Shown one piece after another: positions 50,264 through 57,703 of a stretch of DNA of 64,000 nucleotides. The DNA is from Desulfocicer vacuolatum DSM 3385. GTDB lineage: Bacteria > Desulfobacterota > Desulfobacteria > Desulfobacterales > Desulfobacteraceae. The translations under genes and the position numbers were made by a program. How positions within the stretch are numbered: the stretch's first letter is position 1; the number at the start of each line of letters is the position of its first letter. The notes below the pieces were generated by a model. That model was not told the origin of the DNA and made no database searches. It saw nothing but the letters and a program-made list of their open reading frames with translations. The DNA lies in contig NZ_FWXY01000011.1 of the NCBI RefSeq assembly GCF_900176365.1, positions 1 to 64,000 on the forward strand, in the 5' to 3' direction.

Positions 50264-51093
50264 CGCTTTTGATATATGTGACACCATTCATTCACCTTTT
50301 TGAAATGATTTTGATGGGTTGTCGGAGGCGTTTCCGCTTCTCCCAATATCAGATAACCGTTTGTGTTCAATGATCGGTATAGTTTATTGAATATTTTGTC
50401 TTGACATTCTGTATTAAAATAGATGAGTACATTGCGGCACAACACCATGTCAAAGCTGCCAAAAATGCTTTCCGGCGGCGCATAGCTCTTTTGGTCAAGG
50501 ATGTCATAAACAGAAAATGACACCCGTTGTTTTAAGAACGGAAGCAATTGAAATGCATCACCCCGGCAAAGAAAATATTTTTCCACCAAACCGTATTTAA
50601 TATTTTTGATGCTCTCTTTTAAATACATTGCTTTTTTTGCTTTTTTTATGGCATTGGCATCAAGATCCGTGGCAAATATATCGATGTTTATATCGGGTAG
50701 CTGTTTTTCTTTTTCCATACATTCATTGATGAGCATGGCCATGGAATAGGCTTCTTCCCCCATGGCACAACCACAGGACCAGATTCTTAAAGACGGGTGT
50801 GGCTGGAATTTTTTTTGCTGTAACAGGGTGGGCAGAAGCAACTTCTGGAGATACTCAAAAACAAATGTGTTCCGGAAAAAATGGCTGACGTTTATGGTCA
50901 GTGTGTCTATGAGAGTGTCAATTTCATGGGGCGTTTTTTTTAAATAGGACAAATATTCGTTTGTATCGCTGCAATGGGTGAAATGCACTCTTTGGTCAAT
51001 ACGGCTCTGGATCATGGCTGTGCGATAACCGGAGAAATCAATGCCCCGGTTTTTATTTAAAAAGGACAAAATATGTTGTAAATAGATGTTCAA
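50260..51093 (-). CDS. cheR: CheR-type protein-glutamate methyltransferase
   Basis: This 277-residue SAM-dependent methyltransferase modifies glutamates of chemoreceptors. The N-terminal helical domain (about 1-75; SGYRTAMIQSRIDQRV) precedes the SAM domain with TINVSHFFRNTFVFEYL, RIWSCGCAMGEEAYSMAMLI (usual motif GCSTGEE-like, here GCAMGEE), FATDLDANAIKKAKK and FDMVLCRNVLIYF. No receptor or cheA gene is in the window. Its stop overlaps the start of the large hybrid kinase, so it belongs to a kinase signalling operon rather than a flagellar chemotaxis set. Confidence 0.92.
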   Translation of the reverse strand: MNIYLQHILSFLNKNRGIDFSGYRTAMIQSRIDQRVHFTHCSDTNEYLSYLKKTPHEIDTLIDTLTINVSHFFRNTFVFEYLQKLLLPTLLQQKKFQPHPSLRIWSCGCAMGEEAYSMAMLINECMEKEKQLPDINIDIFATDLDANAIKKAKKAMYLKESIKNIKYGLVEKYFLCRGDAFQLLPFLKQRVSFSVYDILDQKSYAPPESIFGSFDMVLCRNVLIYFNTECQDKIFNKLYRSLNTNGYLILGEAETPPTTHQNHFKKVNEWCHIYQKR

Positions 51094-51214
51094 GATTAAA
51101 AGGTATTCCTTTCAAGGTGTAAGTGATTTAAAAAAAACAATATCCCGCTGGAGGTCTAAAATCAAACGATATTTATAAGTAATGATTATTTTATGAACAG
51201 TTGTTTTTTAAATT

Positions 51215-51306
51215 TTATATGAAATATTCCTCAAATCAGGAGCGTATTTCAAGCTTTGTTGTGGGCGGAACGGGATCAGAATACGGTCCGCCCGTGGTGG
51301 TTATAT
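51215..51306 (+). repeat. Repeat family A copy
   Basis: Nearly consensus: TTATATGAAATATTCCTCAA, CAAGCTTTGTTGTGGGCGGA, GGTCCGCCCGTGGTGGTTAT. Confidence 0.85.
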
Positions 51307-51368
51307 AAAATGTAGAATAGTTCACGCTTCGTTGGGCAGGGAGCAGATGCCCGTGGCAGCTATTAAGT

Positions 51369-51554
51369 ACTCAACTTTCGGTGTTCGCATTTCGTGGTGG
51401 GGTCAGGCTTTCGTTATTGACATTATCGAGGCTTTTTTCGTTGGCAAAGGCCTTGGTCGATAACATCAATAACAAAAGCCTGCCCCCGTCGGCACACTGA
51501 GTCCATCGGTACATTTAAAAATGCCGGCTTTGAAATGAAGCCCGAAAGTTGAGT
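51369..51554. mobile_element. Repeat family B, MITE-like element without visible target duplication
   Basis: Perfect 13-bp ends ACTCAACTTTCGG and CCGAAAGTTGAGT, and the same internal hairpin as the 25595 copy. The flanking pentamers TAAGT and AAATA do not match. The left flank is a degraded family A repeat. Confidence 0.85.
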
Positions 51555-51625
51555 AAATAAACAGGTCTCTTTGATGCATATGGAGATAGGCATCATTATA
51601 AATGTGAATTGAAAAGAGAAAATCC

Positions 51626-52858
51626 GTGACAACAGATAAACATAAAAATGGGATATTGGGAACTTTGCTTGCAGCTTTTGCGACAAGGTCTATCATCAAC
51701 ACCACCAACCGATTTATTTATCCCTTTGCACCTGTTATCAGCCGGGGGCTTGGTGTGCCGCTGACAGCGGTAACCTCGGTGATTGCCCTGAATCAGGCCA
51801 CTGCCCTGATCGGTATTTTTACCTCCAGTATCGGTGATCACACCGGGTATAAGCGCATGATGCTGGCAGGCCTTGTTATTCTTATTTTTGGAATGGTGCT
51901 GGTGGGCTTTCTGCCCCTGTATTTAAGCTTTGTGGTTGCCATGTTTCTTTGCGGGCTTGGTAAGAATTTTTTTGATCCCGCCATCCAGGCCTATGTGGGA
52001 ACCCGGGTGAGTTATAAAAGACGGGGGCTTGTGGTGGGGATTCTTGAAATCAGCTGGGCCGCTGCCACCCTGGCCGGTATTCCCCTGGCCGGATGGATCA
52101 TATCTAAGATGGGTTGGCAGGCCCCTTTTCTGGTTCTGGCAGCCTCCGGTCTTATTTGTCTCTGGCTGGTTGCAGTCTATATAGAGGATGATTCCCGGAT
52201 GGAAGCGGTGTCCGGGGGCATGAAATTTTCAATCAAACTCAACAGATTGATGACATCCATGGCCCCCCTTTTTAAAAATCCCCGGGCCCTGGGAGCCATG
52301 GGTTTTGCTTTTTTTGTCAGTTTTGCCAATGATAATCTCTTTGTCATCTATGGGGCCTGGCTGGAAAATTTGTTTGACTTTTCTGTGGTGGATCTTGGGC
52401 TTGGTACGGCCGTTATCGGTGTGGGGGAGCTTTGTGGCTCCATGGGCACAGCCCTGCTGGCGGATCGGTTCGGTTTGAAGCGTTCGGTGTGTTGCGGGCT
52501 TTTATTGAGCGGCTTGTCTTATCTGTTCATACCGGTGTCCGAGTTTTCCATGTGGGCCGCATTGGGCGCACTCTTTTTAATATTTTTTTCCTTTGAATTC
52601 ACCATTGTTTCTTTTATTTCCATGTGTACCGAGTTGATTCCCGGTGCCCGTGCCACCATGATGTCTCTTTTTTTTGGTGCAGCAGGTCTTGGAAGGGTTG
52701 CCGGTGCCTTTTTCGGGGGGATTGTCTGGCACGCAATGGGTATCAATGTGGTGTGTTACAGTTCTTTTATTTTCAGCCTTGCAGGCCTTGCCTGCCTCTT
52801 CTGGGGAACAAAAAAATGGCATCCCCAACAGCAATCGCTTGACCATGGGAAAAAATAA
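51626..52858 (+). CDS. Major facilitator superfamily transporter
   Basis: This 410-residue protein starts at GTG 51626 behind AAAAGAG and has about twelve membrane helices. The cytoplasmic loop between helices 2 and 3 carries the MFS motif GDHTGYKRMML (usual G-x3-D-R/K-x-G-R/K-R/K), and the equivalent in the second half is ADRFGLKRSVC. GILEISWAAATLAGIPLAGWIISKMGW is the helix 5 antiporter-like signature, so a drug/metabolite antiporter is most likely. The substrate cannot be inferred. It is a monocistronic unit between repeat regions. Confidence 0.9.
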   Translation: MTTDKHKNGILGTLLAAFATRSIINTTNRFIYPFAPVISRGLGVPLTAVTSVIALNQATALIGIFTSSIGDHTGYKRMMLAGLVILIFGMVLVGFLPLYLSFVVAMFLCGLGKNFFDPAIQAYVGTRVSYKRRGLVVGILEISWAAATLAGIPLAGWIISKMGWQAPFLVLAASGLICLWLVAVYIEDDSRMEAVSGGMKFSIKLNRLMTSMAPLFKNPRALGAMGFAFFVSFANDNLFVIYGAWLENLFDFSVVDLGLGTAVIGVGELCGSMGTALLADRFGLKRSVCCGLLLSGLSYLFIPVSEFSMWAALGALFLIFFSFEFTIVSFISMCTELIPGARATMMSLFFGAAGLGRVAGAFFGGIVWHAMGINVVCYSSFIFSLAGLACLFWGTKKWHPQQQSLDHGKK

Positions 52859-52867
52859 TTATAAAGC

Positions 52868-52963
52868 TTTTTATGTGAAATACTTCGCAAAGCAGGGGCG
52901 TATTTCACGCTTTGTTGAGGGCAGACCGAGGTCAAAAGGTGCTCCACCTGTGGCGGTTATGAA
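52868..52963 (+). repeat. Repeat family A copy
   Basis: ATGTGAAATACTTCGCAAAG, GGGCGTATTTCACGCTTTG and CCTGTGGCGGTTATGA; the central stem has diverged. Confidence 0.75.
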
Positions 52964-53008
52964 AACATGGCTTTGAAAAATTGGCATCCATCATATGAGC
53001 CAAAAGTA

Positions 53009-53068
53009 GTTTACACTTTTTTGAAAATTTGTCCTCAAAATGGGGACATTGTTCTTAAAAGTATAAAC
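53009..53068. repeat. Compound inverted repeat upstream of hsp20
   Basis: Outer arms GTTTACACTTTT (53009-53020) and AAAAGTATAAAC (53057-53068) match at 11 of 12 positions. Inside, TGTCCTC and GGGGACA pair around a short loop. It could be a small mobile-element remnant or a regulatory site; it lies about 170 bp before the small heat-shock gene. Confidence 0.45.
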
Positions 53069-53236
53069 CATAAATGAAGCATGCCGAAAAATTCAGGTGT
53101 AAATATTCGGTTTGAGTTCCATGTTTTATTCCTTCTTTACAAGCTTAAAACCCAATGGTATTCTTAACAGTATTAACTGCCTGTTTGTATATTGCAGTGT
53201 TCATTTAAATCAACACAGCTTCAGGAGTTTTCTGCA

Positions 53237-53680
53237 ATGGAATATTTAGAAGTTATTTTTGGTGAAGATTTTGAGCGATCTTCAAGGGGAGAGAGAGAGG
53301 GACAGGATATGTTTCAATCCATTAATCCCATGTTTTGCCTTTCAAAGCGAATCTGGAAACCCCAGATGGATATTTTAGAATCCAGGCATCATATTACCAT
53401 TCAAGCTGAAATATCCGGGGTTGAAAAGGATGATATCACCATCCAGGTGAGCAACAAAGCCGTTAAAATATCGGGAAGCCGATGCCGGAAACCCCCGGAA
53501 CACCCGGCCACATTCAGACTTGCTGAAATTCAGTTCGGTCGGTTTGAAAGGGTGCTTTATCTGCCATCCTTAATTGATGTGGATAAGGTTTCCGCTGCAT
53601 ATTCCAATGGATTCCTTGAAATAAGCCTTGCAAAACTTCCCGTGGAAAGAACCGAAACCGTTGAAATATCTTACAGATAA
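53237..53680 (+). CDS. Small heat-shock protein (Hsp20/alpha-crystallin)
   Basis: This 147-residue ATP-independent holdase starts at ATG 53237, preceded by AGGAG. The alpha-crystallin domain spans about 48-140: KPQMDILESRHHITIQAEISGVEKDDITIQ, RFERVLYLP and the end motif ANGFLEISL-like YSNGFLEISLAKLP. A typical C-terminal IXI motif is represented by VEIS. The lon gene begins 17 bp after its stop, so chaperone and protease are co-transcribed, which fits a protein-quality-control operon induced by stress. Confidence 0.9.
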   Translation: MEYLEVIFGEDFERSSRGEREGQDMFQSINPMFCLSKRIWKPQMDILESRHHITIQAEISGVEKDDITIQVSNKAVKISGSRCRKPPEHPATFRLAEIQFGRFERVLYLPSLIDVDKVSAAYSNGFLEISLAKLPVERTETVEISYR

Positions 53681-53697
53681 ACACATAGGAATTTCCC

Positions 53698-56055
53698 ATG
53701 AGTGAACTTCAGACTTCCGTAAATGTCAGCCCAGATCACATCCCGGAGACCCTTCCTGTTTTACCCATCGTGGATACAAATTTGTTCCCTAAAATGGTCC
53801 TGCCCCTTGTGATCATGCAGGACGAGGCCATCAAACTCATTGATGAGACCATGGCCGGTGACAGAATGCTGGGTGTGTTGTTATCAAAGCGTTCTGATAC
53901 GACATCCCGCCACTCTTCAAAGGATCTCCATGACATCGGCACCGTGGCCATTATTTTAAAAATGGCCAAAATAGAGGATAACAAGGCCCAGTTATTAATC
54001 CAGGGCTTGAGTAGATTCAAGGTAAAAGAGTTTATAGAGGGTAAACCTTACATCCAGGCCCGCATTGAAACCATTGAGGGGGAAAATTTAAAGGACGATA
54101 AAGAGACCCGGGCACTCATGTCCAATGTGGTGGATCAGTACGAAAAAATTGTTTCCCTTTCACCGGGGCTGCCAGCGGAAATCGGCGGCATGGTAAAATC
54201 CATTAAAGAGCCGGATGTGATGGCAGATATGGTGGCTTCCACCATTAATGCACCCATCCTTGAAAAACAGAAAGTTCTGGAAATTCTGGATGTTAAAAAA
54301 CGATTGACCAAGGTGACCCGCCTGGTGGCGGATCAGCTGGAAATCCTTGAAATGGGATCCAAAATTCAAACCCAGGTCAAGGAAGACATGGATAAACGCC
54401 AGCGGGAGTATTATCTTCGCCAGCAGCTCAAGGCCATCAAAGAGGAATTGGGCGAGACCGATGATGAGAGCGTGGAGATCGACGAATATCGTAAAAAAAT
54501 CGCTGCAAAAAAAATGCCGGAGGACGCTGCCAAAGAAGCAGAACGGGAATTGACTCGTTTGTCCCGCATGCATCCCTCTTCTTCGGAGTATGTGGTGGCA
54601 TCCACCTATCTTGATTGGTTGACCTCCCTTCCATGGTCTGAAAAGTCCAAAGATAAACTTGATATCAAGGCGGCTCGTAAAATTCTGGATCAGGATCATT
54701 ATGGTCTGGAAAAACCGAAAAAAAGAATCATTGAATATCTGGCCGTGCGAAAATTAAAAAAGGATTCCAAAGGTCCCATTCTCTGTTTTTCCGGCCCTCC
54801 GGGTACCGGTAAGACCTCCCTTGGTAAATCCATTGCAAGGGCATTGGGGAGAAAATTTGTTCGCATTGCGCTGGGCGGGGTCCGGGATGAGGCGGAAATC
54901 CGCGGTCATCGCAGGACCTACGTGGGGGCCATGCCCGGCAGAATCATCCAGGAGATCCGCAGGGCCGGAAAAAGTAATCCGGTTTTCATGCTGGATGAAA
55001 TTGACAAGGTGAGTTCTTCCTACCAGGGCGATCCTTCCAGCGCCCTTCTCGAGGTGCTTGATCCAGAACAGAATTACTCCTTCACCGATCATTATCTCGA
55101 TGTGCCCTTTGATCTCACCGATGTGATTTTTCTCACCACAGCCAATGTGCTTCACACCATTCCCGCCCCCCTGCGGGATCGCATGGAAGTACTGGAACTA
55201 AATGGCTACACCGAAGATGAGAAATTGAAGATTGCCACCAAATATCTATTGCCAAGACAGCGCCTTGCCAATGGATTGAAAACCTCCCAGATCACTGTTA
55301 CCAAGGGTGCCCTTAAGGATATTATTTCCGGGTACACCCGGGAATCCGGCCTGCGAAACCTTGAACGGGAGATCGGTTCGGTGTGCCGGGGCGTTGCCAG
55401 TAAAATTGCCCAGGGTGAGGTTGAAAAAGTGTCCGTGGGTAAAAAAGATATTCATGAGTATCTTGGCTCGGTGCGAAATATGGTGGAAAACGGCACCAAT
55501 ATCACTGTGCCCGGTGTGGTTGTGGGCCTTGCATGGACCCCTGTGGGCGGAGATATTCTCTTTGTTGAGGCATCGGCCATGAAGGGCAATAAAAATTTGA
55601 TTCTTACTGGTCAGCTGGGGGATGTGATGAAGGAGTCTGCCCGCACAGCCATGAGCTATATTCGATCCCATGCGGAAAAATTAAAGATTGAAGATAATTT
55701 TTTTGACACCCATGATATTCACATCCATGTGCCCGCCGGTGCCATTCCCAAAGACGGCCCCTCTGCCGGTGTCACCATGCTAACGGCCTTAACTTCCCTT
55801 GTTACCGGTAAAAAAGTTAAAAATAAATTGGCCATGACCGGTGAAATCACCTTAAGAGGTGAGGTGCTGCCGGTGGGTGGCATAAAAGAAAAAGTGATTG
55901 CCGCCAACAGGGCCGGTATAAAAAGTTTAATCCTGCCCCTGTGGAATGAAAAAGATATTGAAGATATTCCGGAAAATATCAGAAAAACCATGGATTTCCA
56001 CTTTACGGATAAGATGAACGATGTTCTTCATCGTGCCCTGGAGCTGGATGTCTGA
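53698..56055 (+). CDS. lon: ATP-dependent protease La (Lon)
   Basis: This 785-residue AAA+ serine protease has an N-terminal substrate-binding domain (about 20-220; LPVLPIVDTNLFPKMVLPL), coiled-coil (about 220-310), and AAA+ module with Walker A FSGPPGTGKTSLGKS (about 360), Walker B FMLDEIDKV and sensor NVLHTIPAPLRDRME. The protease domain has catalytic Ser in PKDGPSAGVTM (about 686) and Lys in LPVGGIKEKVIAA (about 729). Length and motifs are those of bacterial LonA. It degrades damaged and regulatory proteins. It is in an operon with hsp20 upstream, and the following rlpA start overlaps its end by 8 bp. Confidence 0.97.
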   Translation: MSELQTSVNVSPDHIPETLPVLPIVDTNLFPKMVLPLVIMQDEAIKLIDETMAGDRMLGVLLSKRSDTTSRHSSKDLHDIGTVAIILKMAKIEDNKAQLLIQGLSRFKVKEFIEGKPYIQARIETIEGENLKDDKETRALMSNVVDQYEKIVSLSPGLPAEIGGMVKSIKEPDVMADMVASTINAPILEKQKVLEILDVKKRLTKVTRLVADQLEILEMGSKIQTQVKEDMDKRQREYYLRQQLKAIKEELGETDDESVEIDEYRKKIAAKKMPEDAAKEAERELTRLSRMHPSSSEYVVASTYLDWLTSLPWSEKSKDKLDIKAARKILDQDHYGLEKPKKRIIEYLAVRKLKKDSKGPILCFSGPPGTGKTSLGKSIARALGRKFVRIALGGVRDEAEIRGHRRTYVGAMPGRIIQEIRRAGKSNPVFMLDEIDKVSSSYQGDPSSALLEVLDPEQNYSFTDHYLDVPFDLTDVIFLTTANVLHTIPAPLRDRMEVLELNGYTEDEKLKIATKYLLPRQRLANGLKTSQITVTKGALKDIISGYTRESGLRNLEREIGSVCRGVASKIAQGEVEKVSVGKKDIHEYLGSVRNMVENGTNITVPGVVVGLAWTPVGGDILFVEASAMKGNKNLILTGQLGDVMKESARTAMSYIRSHAEKLKIEDNFFDTHDIHIHVPAGAIPKDGPSAGVTMLTALTSLVTGKKVKNKLAMTGEITLRGEVLPVGGIKEKVIAANRAGIKSLILPLWNEKDIEDIPENIRKTMDFHFTDKMNDVLHRALELDV

Positions 56056-56836
56056 TCATCTGCGCATTGACTCTGTTCTGATTATCCTGGTGTGTGTGAT
56101 TCTGTGTGTGGGGGGCTGTTCATCCTCGCCCCCCGCTTCCCCCCCGGATGAATTCAAAGGGTTCGACAGTGCCTCCCCCCAGAAGGTGCCCGGCAAAAAA
56201 ACAGGTACCTTCAAGCCCTATAAAATTGCAGGCAAAACCTATTATCCCCTGTCCCATGCCCAAGGATTTTCCCAAAAAGGTTTGGCATCCTGGTACGGTA
56301 AGAAATTCCATGGCAGAAAAACAGCCAATGGAGAAACCTATAACATGTATGCCATGACCGCAGCCCATAAAACCCTTCCCATGAATACCTGGGTCCAGGT
56401 GACCAATCTTGATAATAAAAAAAAAGTGGTGCTTCGCATCAATGACAGGGGGCCTTTTGTTGCCGACAGAATCATTGATTTGTCTTATACCGGGGCAAAA
56501 AAATTGGGGGTGGTGGGACCGGGAACGGCAAAGGTAAAGGTGGTGGCCCTGGGAAAAAGTTCTGGAAAAAATAATAAAAAATATATTCCTGTGGATTGCT
56601 GGAATGGAGACTTCACCGTCCAGGTGGGGGCCTTCAGCGTTCTTTCCAATGCCCGGGCATACAAGAAAAAATTATTGTCCAGATATAAAAATGTTCACAT
56701 AACAACCCATACGGATTATCGGGGAACCTTTTATCGGGTGCGTGTGGGAAAATTTTCCCGGTTGAAGTCCGCAGACGCTTTTAAATTAAAGCTCAGTAAA
56801 TCGGGTATAAAGGGTGCTTTTACCGTGGCCCGGTGA
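56048..56836 (+). CDS. rlpA: RlpA-like septal lipoprotein with SPOR domain
   Basis: This 262-residue protein starts at ATG 56048 inside the end of lon, an 8-bp overlap. A lipoprotein signal peptide ends at VGGC, so the mature protein is lipid-anchored. A double-psi beta-barrel (about 80-170; GLASWYGKKFHGRKTANGE, MTAAHKTLPMNTWVQVTNL, LRINDRGPFVADRIIDLSY) is followed by a SPOR domain (DFTVQVGAFSVLSNARAYKK to the end). RlpA proteins are lytic transglycosylases that cleave glycans lacking stem peptides at the septum, and the catalytic His and Asp of the barrel are present. Coupling to a protease gene is likely organisational only. Confidence 0.93.
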   Translation: MSDHLRIDSVLIILVCVILCVGGCSSSPPASPPDEFKGFDSASPQKVPGKKTGTFKPYKIAGKTYYPLSHAQGFSQKGLASWYGKKFHGRKTANGETYNMYAMTAAHKTLPMNTWVQVTNLDNKKKVVLRINDRGPFVADRIIDLSYTGAKKLGVVGPGTAKVKVVALGKSSGKNNKKYIPVDCWNGDFTVQVGAFSVLSNARAYKKKLLSRYKNVHITTHTDYRGTFYRVRVGKFSRLKSADAFKLKLSKSGIKGAFTVAR

Positions 56837-57059
56837 AACAATATGGAGAACCCAGGGCGCTATTTTCGGGGTAAATCTGATAGAATTTATGGGTTTGGTT
56901 TTAACTTGGCCCACTTTGGGTAACACGCATCAGAAAATAACCGTTAACCCTTTCTAATTTATCCTAAATTGTACTCATCGACTGCTTAGAGTATAGGCAC
57001 TGGGCGACGTTAGAACCAAGCCCGAATTTATTTTTGGGGTGGCATATATGGAAGGGGTT

Positions 57060-57077
57060 TGATACTTAGCAGTATCA
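57060..57077. promoter_or_regulatory. Small stem-loop upstream of the heptose-phosphatase-like gene
   Basis: TGATACT (57060-57066) and AGTATCA (57071-57077) form a 7-bp stem with a 4-nt loop about 60 bp before the start codon. Role unknown; it could be an operator or a leader hairpin. The rest of 56837-57133 shows nothing recognisable. Confidence 0.3.
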
Positions 57078-57133
57078 GTGGTTCCATGATTAACCCAAGG
57101 TTGAATAATATAAAAATAATAAAATATGAGCCC

Positions 57134-57691
57134 ATGCTAAATACAATTTTCCTTGACCGGGACGGTGTCATAAATGTGGATTCCCCGGATTACATTAAAA
57201 CCCCGGACGAGTTTCATTTTATTCCCGGCAGTACAAAGGCCATGGCCCTTTTAACGGCCCATGGTTTTGATATTATTCTCATCACCAACCAATCGGTCAT
57301 TAACCGAAAAATGGTGACCCCTGCCACCCTTGATGCTATTTTTGATAAATTAAAAAGTGGTGTTGCAGCTGAAGGTGGAACCATTAAGGATATTTTTTTC
57401 TGTCCCCACACCCCCCGGGAAAACTGCTCCTGTAGAAAACCTTTACCCGGTCTTATTTTACAGGCCCAAAAAAAATATTCCCTTGATCTGAAAGAGACCT
57501 GCATGGTGGGGGACAGTGCCAAGGATATGTTATGTGCCCGTAATGCTGGATGCGGTAAATCCGTGCTGGTGAAAACCGGCAACGGTGAAAACGCTTTAAA
57601 GACTCTTCAATCCCCGAAGTACGCCCCTGACCATGTTGTTGAAGACCTCTTGGCAGCGGCCCGACTTATTATCCAGACCTCTCCACGGTGA
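57134..57691 (+). CDS. gmhB: HAD-family phosphatase, GmhB-like (heptose bisphosphate 7-phosphatase)
   Basis: This 185-residue protein starts at ATG 57134, giving the family N terminus MLNTIFLDRDGVIN with catalytic D8 and D10. LITNQS is HAD motif II, the zinc-binding loop reads CPHTPRENCSCRKP, and MVGDSAKDMLCARNAG holds motifs III and IV. This layout is that of GmhB, which dephosphorylates D-glycero-D-manno-heptose 1,7-bisphosphate for lipopolysaccharide core synthesis; histidinol-phosphatase activity is the family alternative. A TTG at 57059 in frame would add 25 residues without homology to the family. The recD2 gene follows after 12 bp. Confidence 0.87.
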   Translation: MLNTIFLDRDGVINVDSPDYIKTPDEFHFIPGSTKAMALLTAHGFDIILITNQSVINRKMVTPATLDAIFDKLKSGVAAEGGTIKDIFFCPHTPRENCSCRKPLPGLILQAQKKYSLDLKETCMVGDSAKDMLCARNAGCGKSVLVKTGNGENALKTLQSPKYAPDHVVEDLLAAARLIIQTSPR

Positions 57692-57703
57692 TCAAGGCCC
57701 TCC

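Larger units (their letters stand above)
51094..51625. other. Divergent intergenic region with repeats A and B
   Basis: Between cheR and the MFS gene: family A copy 51215-51306, a fragment of A near 51320-51365, and a full family B element 51369-51554. The remainder is short and A/T-rich. Confidence 0.65.
52859..53236. other. Upstream region of hsp20-lon with repeat and inverted-repeat element
   Basis: A family A repeat occupies 52868-52963 and a compound palindrome occupies 53009-53068. No sigma-32-like promoter or CIRCE element was recognised with confidence. Confidence 0.6.
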
